From Micromonospora phytophila (GTDB lineage Bacteria > Actinomycetota > Actinomycetes > Mycobacteriales > Micromonosporaceae), in the NCBI RefSeq assembly GCF_023656545.1, contig NZ_JAMOKF010000001.1, forward strand, positions 1 to 64,000: DNA of 64,000 nucleotides. Direction: 5' to 3'. The position numbers and the translations under genes are program-made. The notes under the pieces are model-generated. The model was not told where the DNA came from. It made no database searches and saw only the letters and a list, made by a program, of their open reading frames with translations. Of this stretch, positions 53,135-60,462 are shown piece by piece; within the stretch, counting starts at the first letter, position 1; every line of letters starts with the position of its first letter.

Positions 53135-53959
53135 GTTTTCTGCCGATCATGGAAGCCAGATGACAGCGGCGATGAGGACGAGGCTGGCCCGGTAGAGGGA
53201 TGCGCGTTTGGCGTAGCGGGTGGCCAGGTCTCGCCACTGCTTGAGGCGGTTGAAGCAGCGTTCCACCACGTTGCGCTTCTTGTAGACCGCCCCGGTCGAA
53301 GGCGGGTGGCCGCCCGCCGGCGCTGCCCTTGGCGGCCCGGCGGGCGACCTGGTCCGAGCGTTCCGGGATGACGTGCCGGATCCCGCGGTGCCGCAAAGCG
53401 CGGCGGGTGGACTCGTGGGCGTAGCCCTTGTCGGCGATCAGCACGTCGGGGCGTTTGCGGGGTCGGCCCGGTCCCGGCTCGTTGACGCAGATCGCGTCCA
53501 GCAGCACCAGCAGCTGGGGGTTGTCGCCGGCCTGACCTGGGGTGAGCAGAATCGACAACGGCCGGCCACGTCCGTCGACGGCGAGGTGGATCTTCGTGCT
53601 CAGCCCGCCTCGGGACCGGCCGATGGCCTCGCCATCTTGCGCACCAGGCGTCGCCGCACTGGTCGGGGAGCGAGGATCCGATCCCACGTCCCGTCGGCCG
53701 TCCACCGACGCAGCCGTTCGTGGCAAGACTTCCACGGCCCGAACCGTTCCGGCAGGTCACGCCACGGCGCACCCGTACGCAGCTTCCACAGGTTCCCATT
53801 GATGACCTGACGGTGATCCCGCCACCGCCCCCGCGCACCACTCGGCTCGGGCAGCAACGGCGCGATCACCGCCCACGCCTCATCGGTCAGCTCACCACGA
53901 CGCACCACCGGCACATCGTCAACGACCAACCCCTACAAGATCGGCAGGACAGGCCCTAG
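53131..53959 (-). mobile_element. Degenerate IS5-family (IS427-like) insertion sequence
   Basis: The right end is GATCGGCAGGACAGGCCCTA-G (53939-53959). The left end CTAGGTTTTCTGCCGATC (53131-53148) is its inverted repeat with a short deletion. Both are bounded by CTAG, the kind of target used by this group. Inside is a broken transposase reading on the minus strand. At about 830 bp it is close to full length, but it has an internal loss and a frameshift, so it is not autonomous. Confidence 0.8.
53147..53929 (-). pseudogene. Broken IS5-family transposase
   Basis: The first part (ATG 53929: GELTDEAWAVIAPLLPEPSG, NGNLWKLRTGAPWRDLPERF, GPWKSCHERLRRW) is the DUF4096 DNA-binding half. The catalytic part follows in another frame (GEAIGRSRGGLSTKIHLAVD, then DVLIADKGYAHES with the second Asp). 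After a further shift at about 53285 the end reads YKKRNVVERCFNRLKQWRDL with the Glu, to LIAAVIWLP. The segment that should carry the first catalytic Asp (VDSTxxRAHQH) is missing. A natural -1 frameshift joins the halves in intact relatives, but it cannot repair the deletion. Confidence 0.8.
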
Positions 53960-54036
53960 TCCGCTGACATCAGCAGCTCTGTTGACAAGCTGCTCAGAGG
54001 CCAAGGGGCACTCGATGGCCGCCCCTGTCCACGACC

Positions 54037-54561
54037 TCACCGCGGCACCACAGCGATAACGTCGATCTCAATCAGCATCCCGTCCAGCGCCAGGGCGGGC
54101 ACCGGGATCAGAGTCCATGCCGGTTTCCGGTCACCCCATACGCGATCGAACTCCTGTTTCACCACCCCAAACTTCTCCTCGTTGTGGTCAACGACGAGGA
54201 GGTTGAACTTCGCTACGTCCGACATCGTGGCGCCGGCGGCTGCAAGCACAGTTGCCGTGTTGGCCAGCGCTTGCCTGAGCTGCGTCCCGAAGTCCTCCGC
54301 CAGAGTGCCGTCCTCAGTCTCGCCGCCTTGTCCTGCCGGAAGGATCATCCGCCAGTCGGCCGGGAATACCGCAAGATGCGAGTAGGCGTTCGGCCGAGGA
54401 TCGTAGAGACCCCTTGGGTTGATGAACGTCAGTTCGTCAACTTCTCCCGCGTGAACGTCATGGGCCACGTCGTTTTCCCCCTCTGCGCCTGCTGCGAGGA
54501 CGCCTGCCCTCAAGTACCTAGGGTGGTCACGAAAGGTGCTTGTATCGTTACCCGCAGTCAT
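54037..54561 (-). CDS. RidA/YjgF-family protein, 174 aa
   Basis: The core is LTFINPRGLYDPRPNAYSHL, then RMILPAGQGGETEDGTLAED, LANTATVLAAAGATMSDVAK and PAWTLIPVPALALDGMLIEI. This is the YjgF/Rid fold, including the ligand-contacting strand near the end. RidA proper deaminates reactive enamine/imine intermediates; many paralogues have other roles. ATG at 54561 gives a 40-residue N-terminal extension, longer than usual, so a later start cannot be excluded. Confidence 0.8.
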   Translation of the reverse strand: MTAGNDTSTFRDHPRYLRAGVLAAGAEGENDVAHDVHAGEVDELTFINPRGLYDPRPNAYSHLAVFPADWRMILPAGQGGETEDGTLAEDFGTQLRQALANTATVLAAAGATMSDVAKFNLLVVDHNEEKFGVVKQEFDRVWGDRKPAWTLIPVPALALDGMLIEIDVIAVVPR

Positions 54562-54978
54562 CGCGAGTCTAGTGCTCCTGCCATGGCTGGCGGGGTCGGA
54601 GTCTGCGCAACCTGCTACTCGACCGCGCAACCGACGCGGGAGCCGGATGCGATCCGATCGTGACATTGGGCTGGGTTGTCCGGTGGCGCAGCGCGTCCCA
54701 CGTGCGAGGGATTGCCTAGGCACTTCGACTCGGTGACCTTTTCGGTGGAATCCGAAGGCGTCGGCATTGCTGGCTCACGTTTGCCAGGCGTGCGACGTCC
54801 GCACATGCCACAAGTAGTGCAGTCGGTCATGCCGCTCGTCATCGTTGAGCCACTCGATGTCGGTACGGGTGGTGCGGTGTTCGCCGGCCCCTCGATCCAG
54901 GGCCTTTTCGCAGGCCGCCCCCTACGCCCGCACGTTCGTCACGTAGACACCCGACCCGCTGTGCGGGAGCCTTTGCAC
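54562..54978. other. Gap with a gene remnant on the minus strand
   Basis: At about 54775-54950 the minus strand codes for CEKALDRGAGEHRTTRTDIE, WLNDDERHDRLHYLWHVRTS and HAWQT before TGA. A TAG stop lies just upstream in the same frame, and no start codon is seen. It looks like the 3' piece of a lost gene. The rest of the gap shows nothing. Confidence 0.3.
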
Positions 54979-56373
54979 TCAGGTGGTGTGGAGTTGCACC
55001 CGCGGGTATCGGCCTGGTGCGTTGCGCACGAACTTCTCGAAGGCGGCCAGCGGCAGGGGCTTCGGTATGGGGTGGCGGTGCGGGATTGCGCGTATCGCAC
55101 GCTGGTAGCTGAAGAACACTTGCGGGTCGTTGGGATACCGGTTGGGTGATACACCTGCGAAGACGCCGGCGATGCGGGCTCGCCGTAGCAGCTCACGCCA
55201 TTGGTCGGCGCTGGCTATGCCCACCGAGTCGACACCGTGGCAGAACAACCCCAGGTGCAGGTAGTCGTATTGCTCGCCGCTGTTCAGATAGCGGTGCACA
55301 GCGTCGAGAGACGGTTGAACAGGGAAAGCGGTCCAGTAGGGCACGGCGCCGGTGCGTAGGGTCCACCACGGGTCCAGCAGCATGAACGAGTCGATCAGCA
55401 GCCGGTCACCCGGTAGGTCGCGTTGCCGGTACCACCAGCGGTACAGGTCCGCGATCAGCGGGCTGAGGTTCTCAGGCTCGTCGAACACCAGCCTGCTCAG
55501 CCGGTAGCCGTGGCGGTCGGCGAAGGCGGCGAGATCGTCGTGAAGCGCCGGCTCGAAGCCCCATTCCGCTTCCGGGCTCTCGCCGTCGGCTGGCGGCGCC
55601 TGCCACTTGCTGACCGGGGCGCCGTAGCGGTGAAGATATCCCGCGACCCGCGGCCCTCCGTCGCGGTACTCCTGCGGTGACATGCCGCCGACGGCACCGA
55701 ACTGGAACAGATGCCGCTCACCAATGCGGCTCGTGGGCCACCGCTGGCCGCATTCGGCCGTCAGGATGACGCCGCCTGGTTCGAGAACCTCGGCGAGGAA
55801 CTTCTCGTACGCGCGACCCAGCCGGATGCGTTTGACCCGAAAGTACGCCATTCGGCGCAGCGTGAGCCGATCCTGGCTCGGATCATGCATGTGATGCAGC
55901 ACCAGATCGGGGTTGCGATCGAGCATCGCGCGGGCGGTGGAGTCGAACGCGTGCGCGGCCAGCACCGGATCGTCGGGCGGAACCCCACGCTGGCGTACGG
56001 GCAACAGCAGCGTCTGCGGCAGCCAGGGCACACCCAGCGCGGCGCAGAGATGGATCAGCGCACCATCGGAGGACCCGATCACCACCGCGGGGTAGCGGCG
56101 GCGCGGATACAACCCGGCAATCGATCCCGCCACGGCGTCGATGTCGATCTTGGCAATATCCGGCTCGGGACGTCCCTCGGCGCCGCTGAACACGCTGTAG
56201 ATCCACTCACGGGTGCGCAGCGGCAGCCTCGCGGCAACCATCGCGGCCGGCCGCAACACCCGCAGGGCGGGTTTGCCCAGCGGCGGCGTGTCCCGCCCGT
56301 GCAGGAACCGGGCCAACGCAACGACCATCGCGGACGCGGAGTCGAAACCGGCGATCTCACGCGGCAACTTCAT
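54979..56373 (-). CDS. Uncharacterised protein with a GSSDG elbow, 464 aa
   Basis: ATG at 56373 follows CGGAGGTG at ideal spacing; the frame extends further upstream over the divergent gene. Residues 94-107 (YPAVVIGSSDGALI) have a strand-GxSxG-helix elbow as in alpha/beta hydrolases (S102), but no obvious acid or base partner was identified. A middle block (EVLEPGGVILTAECGQRWPT) resembles a methyltransferase strand. The C-terminal half is Trp/Tyr-rich (YRWWYRQRDLPGDRLLIDSF, LLDPWWTLRTGAVPYWTAFP). The family is unknown. It is divergent from an alpha/beta hydrolase 50 bp away and shares its promoter region. Confidence 0.65.
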   Translation of the reverse strand: MKLPREIAGFDSASAMVVALARFLHGRDTPPLGKPALRVLRPAAMVAARLPLRTREWIYSVFSGAEGRPEPDIAKIDIDAVAGSIAGLYPRRRYPAVVIGSSDGALIHLCAALGVPWLPQTLLLPVRQRGVPPDDPVLAAHAFDSTARAMLDRNPDLVLHHMHDPSQDRLTLRRMAYFRVKRIRLGRAYEKFLAEVLEPGGVILTAECGQRWPTSRIGERHLFQFGAVGGMSPQEYRDGGPRVAGYLHRYGAPVSKWQAPPADGESPEAEWGFEPALHDDLAAFADRHGYRLSRLVFDEPENLSPLIADLYRWWYRQRDLPGDRLLIDSFMLLDPWWTLRTGAVPYWTAFPVQPSLDAVHRYLNSGEQYDYLHLGLFCHGVDSVGIASADQWRELLRRARIAGVFAGVSPNRYPNDPQVFFSYQRAIRAIPHRHPIPKPLPLAAFEKFVRNAPGRYPRVQLHTT

Positions 56374-56422
56374 GAGCACCTCCGGCCGAATCATGCCCGC
56401 CCGCACGGGTATCAAGCAGGCC

Positions 56423-57184
56423 ATGCCCAAGTTCCCGCGCGATGTGACCACGTCGTACCACGACGGGATCCTGGGTCGGATGCGCAGCCGCGCGATCGGT
56501 GCGCCACGACCTGGCGTCCCGGAGGTCGTGCTCGTGCAGGGCATGGCCGTGGCCGACTATCTGCTACCAGGCCTGGCCGCGTTCGCCCAGTGGACCCGCG
56601 CGCACCTGGTGGAACTGCCCGGATTCGCCGGCAGCGGCGATCCGCCGCACGAGTTGTCGGTGCCGGAGTTCGGCCACGCCGTGGCCGACTGGCTAACCAA
56701 GCGCGATCTTGGCCCTGTTGTCCTGGCGGGGCATTCCAGCGGCACCCAGGTAGCAGCCGAGGCCGCCGTGATCCACTCCGGCGTCGCCGGGCTGGTACTG
56801 GCCAGTCCCACCGTCGACCCCGTCGCCCGCGGCCCGCTGCGTCTGCTTGTGCGTTGGCAGCTCGACGGCCGGCACGAACCGCCGGGCCTGACCGAGTCGC
56901 ATCGGCCGGAGTGGAAACGCGCCGGCCTGCGTCGACTGGTCCACCTGGTGCGGGCTCATCTGCGCCATGTCATGGAGGAACCATTGGCGCGACTGACCGT
57001 GCCGCTGCTGGTCCTGCGCGGCGAGGAGGACCGGCTGAGCACGCCGCAGTGGGGGCGGCGACTGACCGGTATCGTCGCGGACGGCCGGTACCGCGAATTT
57101 CCGGGCGCTCACACGTTTCCCTGGCTGGACCCGCAGGCGTGGTCGGAACCGGTGCGCGCATTCGCCCAGACGGTGCGGCCGTAG
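56423..57184 (+). CDS. Alpha/beta hydrolase, 253 aa
   Basis: A complete hydrolase: oxyanion region VVLVQGMAVADYLLPGLAAF, nucleophile in VVLAGHSSGTQVAAEAAVIH (S105 of GHSSG), acid in PLLVLRGEEDRLSTPQW and base in EFPGAHTFPWLDPQ. ATG at 56423 begins MPKFPRDVTTSYHD; an in-frame ATG at 56393 is also possible. The product has no signal peptide. It is arranged head to head with the GSSDG protein gene, so the two may be co-regulated. Confidence 0.82.
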   Translation: MPKFPRDVTTSYHDGILGRMRSRAIGAPRPGVPEVVLVQGMAVADYLLPGLAAFAQWTRAHLVELPGFAGSGDPPHELSVPEFGHAVADWLTKRDLGPVVLAGHSSGTQVAAEAAVIHSGVAGLVLASPTVDPVARGPLRLLVRWQLDGRHEPPGLTESHRPEWKRAGLRRLVHLVRAHLRHVMEEPLARLTVPLLVLRGEEDRLSTPQWGRRLTGIVADGRYREFPGAHTFPWLDPQAWSEPVRAFAQTVRP

Positions 57185-57231
57185 GACAACCGTGCCCGCG
57201 CCACGGTTCGCCGGGCGCCAGGTCGATCAAG

Positions 57232-57470
57232 CTACTTGCCGCGGGCCTTGCAGGTGCTGCTGTTGTTGGCCTCGCGGGTGGCGTTGACCAGGTCGGTCTT
57301 GTTCATCCCCGGCCACGAATGTCGAGCTTCTTCGCCACGTCCATCAGGTGCTGCTTGCTGGCGTTGGCGTCGACCCCGCCGGCGGTCTTGCCGGAGGAGC
57401 CGCGGCCGCCGGCAGCCTTCTTGTCGCTCGGCCCTTCTTGCTCTTGGTCGCCCAGGAACGAGCGCGGTCG
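57232..57470 (-). pseudogene. Frameshifted remnant of a small Rho-N/plasmid-stabilisation-like protein
   Basis: The minus strand codes for a Lys/Gly-rich linker (GPSDKKAAGGRGSSGKTAGG) and SKQHLMDVAKKLDIRGRG, then stops. In the next frame MNKTDLVNATREANNSSTCK continues to KARGK and a TAG at 57232. Joined, they give the K-x-L-x-I-x-G-R-s-k-M-x-K-x-x-L-v-x-A pattern of Rho-N/SAP-like domains in small actinobacterial proteins. The 5' end runs into non-coding composition. One base change or an ATGA-type overlap separates the two parts. Confidence 0.4.
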
Positions 57471-57544
57471 GATGGGCCGGTCCGCGAGCGGCCCCTGTTG
57501 CGGGGCCCGGGAGCGAACCGGCCGCTGGTCAGGGCGGCCGTGAG

Positions 57545-57550
57545 TACGAT
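57545..57550 (+). promoter_or_regulatory. Possible leaderless -10 box of the first LAL gene
   Basis: TACGAT at 57545-57550 lies 6 nt before the GTG chosen as start. In actinomycetes a TANNNT box at this distance is the usual sign of a leaderless transcript, which also explains the lack of a ribosome-binding site. Confidence 0.4.
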
Positions 57551-57556
57551 CCAGGC

Positions 57557-60379
57557 GTGAGCAGGGGCGGCGAGGTGAGGTCCATTCTCCCGGCGCGGGA
57601 CGGCACGGCGCAGGAACAGTCAGAAGTCGAGCTGATCGGACGTAGCGGGGAAGTGGCTCTGCTCGATGGCTTCCTCGCCGACAGCGCGACCGGTGGTGCT
57701 GCCCTGCTGGTATCGGGGGAGGCGGGTGCCGGTAAGACGGCGTTGTTGGACCTGGCCGCACCGCGAGCGGCGGTACGCGGATTCCGCGTCCTTCGCGCGG
57801 CGGGTGTCGAGTTCGAGTCGGAGATGAGTTATACCGGTCTCCTCCGGGTGCTGACCCCGCTGCTGGCCGGGCTCGGTCGGCTGAGCCCGGCGCAGGAACA
57901 GGCGCTAAGTGTTGCCGTGGGGCTCGCCGAGGGGCAGCCCCCGAGCCAGTTGGCGGTGGCGAACGCGACGCTGTCGCTGTTGCGGGGCTCGACGGTCGGC
58001 CAGCCACTGCTCCTGATCGTGGACGACCTGCCCTGGATCGACGCGGTCAGTGCCACGGTGCTCGCTTTCGTCGCCCGTCGACTCGCCGGTAGTCGGGTGG
58101 GTTTCCTCGCCGCCTTCAGGACGGGGGAAGGGGGCTGCTTCGAAGGCGCCGGACTCGACGAGCTGGAGCTCAAGCCACTCGACGACGACGACGCTGCCTG
58201 CCTGGTGACGATGCGGTTCCCGGACCTGAGCCTGAGGACGCGCCAGCTCGTCCTTGATCAGGCTGAGGGCAACCCGCTGGCGTTACTCGAACTGCCTCGA
58301 GTGCTCAGCCAACCGCAGCGAGCGGAGGTAGCGCCAGGTCTTGTCGTCCTGCCGCTAAACAACCGCCTCGAGGGGATGTTCGCCGCACGGGTCAGCCAGC
58401 TCCCCGACAACACCCGCAGAGTGCTTCTGCTCGCCGCACTCGAGCGCACCGGGGACATCGGCCTGCTCAAAGCTGCCTCTGCTCGGGAAGGTGGGTTGAG
58501 TAGCCTCTCCCACGCCGAACGCGCCGAACTCGTGCATGTCGATATGAGCCGCTCGCGACTCGAATTCCGGCACCCCCTGGTCAGGTCTGCCGTGGTTCAG
58601 ATGGCGAGCCCAGGCCAGCAACGCTCGGCACACGCAGCACTGGCGGAACAGTTGCACGACCAGCCGTACCGCCGGGCGATGCACCTGGCAGGGGCAACCG
58701 AGGGCAAGGACGAGTCCGTGGCGGGACTCGTTGAACGGGCCGCGGTGGAAATGCAGCGACGCGGCGACCCGGTGGGTGCGGTTAGTGCACTACGTCGAGC
58801 TGCCGAGCTGAGCCCCCACGGCGGGGACGAGAGCCGCCGGCTTGCCCAGGCCGCCTATCTCCGCGCGGACGTGACCGGTGATCTGCGCGGAGTGCCAGAA
58901 CTGCTGAACGACGCGCGGCGTGCGGATGCCGCCTCGACACAGTCCCTGGCCTCGGCTGTCGCGCTGTCCTCGCACCGACTTCACATCGACGGAGACCTTG
59001 ATTCGGCGCACCGTATGGTGGTAGAGGCCATCGATGCGCTTTCCGACCGTGACGCGCCGGATCAGACTCTCATCGAAGCTCTCTACTACCTGGTGGCAAT
59101 CTCGTCGTTCGGTGCTCGTGACGAACTCTGGCGACCGGTCCACGCGGCGATCGACCGGCTCGGTCCGCGTATCCCGGAATTCCTGGCTCTCCTTGCCACG
59201 ACCTACGCTGACCCGGTTCGGCTCGCGCGGCCGATGCTCGGCCGACTCGACACGGCGGTCGCGCGTCTGACCAGCGACACCGACCCAGGCCACATCGTTC
59301 GGGTGGCGATCGCGGCGGGGTATGTCGATCGGTTGCCCGCCTGCCGCGCAGCACTGTCCCGCGTGGTCGAGCACGGCAGGACCGGTGGGGCCATCACTGC
59401 CGCGATCCAAGCGCTCCTGCTTCTGGGCAATGACGCCTTCAGCGCCGGCGAGTGGGACAGGGCGACGCAGCTGTGCGGCGAAGGTCTCGAGCTGTGCGAG
59501 AGTCACGGCTACCGGCTGCTCGGCTGGCCGATCATGCACCAACGGGCGATGATCGCGGCCGCGCGAGGCGACATCGACGAAGCACTCGCCGTTGCCGACC
59601 AGCTGGACACCGGGGCGACGCCGAGGCGGGTGGGCCTCGTCACCGCCTACGCCTCGGGAATCCGAGCGCTGGCCGCTCTCGGGCGGGGCCAGGCTGACGA
59701 GGCGTTCCGGCACGCGAACGCCGTCAGCCCCGCGGGAACTCTCGCCTCGCACCTGCCGTACGCGATGTGGGCCATCCTCGACCTCGTCGACGCCGCCACC
59801 CTCGCTGGAAGGCACCGCGAAGTGGCAGCGCACGCGGCTGCCGCCGAACGTGCCCGGCTCCGCGATATCTCGCCCCGCCTGGCGCTCATCGCCATCGGAT
59901 CGTCAGCGATCGCCGCTCCCGATGACCGCAAGCGAGACCTGTTCGAGGAGGCACTCGCCGTGCCCGGCGCGGACCGCCATCCGTTCGAGTTCGCCCGGAT
60001 CACGCTGTACCACGGCGAATACCTCCGCAGGAGCAAGGCGGTCGAAGAGGCGTGCGAGCCCCTTGCCGTGGCCCGGCGCATCTTTCAGCGACTACGTGCC
60101 GAACCGTGGTCGCATCGAGCAGGTCGTGAGATACGGGCGGCCGGACGCTCCGCAGGCATTCAGCCCGCGGAGCGTGCCGCGCTCACCGAGCAGCAGCGGG
60201 AGATCGCGCAGCTCGCGGCGACCGGCCTCACCAACAAGCAAATCGGCGAACGGCTCTTTCTCTCTTCCCGAACCGTGGGAACACACCTTTATCAGATCTT
60301 TCCGAAGCTCGGCGTCACCTCTCGCGCCGAGCTCCGCGACGCACTGGCGAAGCTACCCTCGGATGACCGTGACACCTGA
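57557..60379 (+). CDS. LAL-type LuxR-family regulator, 940 aa
   Basis: An N-terminal AAA-like ATPase is followed by a long TPR-like helical region and a C-terminal LuxR helix-turn-helix. Walker A is SGEAGAGKTALL and Walker B LLLIVDDLPWIDAV. The HTH is LTEQQREIAQLAATGLTNKQ, IGERLFLSSRTVGTHLYQIF and PKLGVTSRAEL. Large ATP-binding LuxR regulators are usually activators of secondary metabolism or sugar and sterol catabolism. GTG at 57557 was chosen for its leaderless -10; GTG at 57575 is also possible. A second regulator with the same layout follows 83 bp later. Confidence 0.9.
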   Translation: MSRGGEVRSILPARDGTAQEQSEVELIGRSGEVALLDGFLADSATGGAALLVSGEAGAGKTALLDLAAPRAAVRGFRVLRAAGVEFESEMSYTGLLRVLTPLLAGLGRLSPAQEQALSVAVGLAEGQPPSQLAVANATLSLLRGSTVGQPLLLIVDDLPWIDAVSATVLAFVARRLAGSRVGFLAAFRTGEGGCFEGAGLDELELKPLDDDDAACLVTMRFPDLSLRTRQLVLDQAEGNPLALLELPRVLSQPQRAEVAPGLVVLPLNNRLEGMFAARVSQLPDNTRRVLLLAALERTGDIGLLKAASAREGGLSSLSHAERAELVHVDMSRSRLEFRHPLVRSAVVQMASPGQQRSAHAALAEQLHDQPYRRAMHLAGATEGKDESVAGLVERAAVEMQRRGDPVGAVSALRRAAELSPHGGDESRRLAQAAYLRADVTGDLRGVPELLNDARRADAASTQSLASAVALSSHRLHIDGDLDSAHRMVVEAIDALSDRDAPDQTLIEALYYLVAISSFGARDELWRPVHAAIDRLGPRIPEFLALLATTYADPVRLARPMLGRLDTAVARLTSDTDPGHIVRVAIAAGYVDRLPACRAALSRVVEHGRTGGAITAAIQALLLLGNDAFSAGEWDRATQLCGEGLELCESHGYRLLGWPIMHQRAMIAAARGDIDEALAVADQLDTGATPRRVGLVTAYASGIRALAALGRGQADEAFRHANAVSPAGTLASHLPYAMWAILDLVDAATLAGRHREVAAHAAAAERARLRDISPRLALIAIGSSAIAAPDDRKRDLFEEALAVPGADRHPFEFARITLYHGEYLRRSKAVEEACEPLAVARRIFQRLRAEPWSHRAGREIRAAGRSAGIQPAERAALTEQQREIAQLAATGLTNKQIGERLFLSSRTVGTHLYQIFPKLGVTSRAELRDALAKLPSDDRDT

Positions 60380-60462
60380 CAGGAGCGGATCGGCGAAGCT
60401 GCCGCCGACCTCGTCGGATTTGGCCCACAGCAGCCAGAAGGCTGGTGTCAGGAGAGGCTGTG

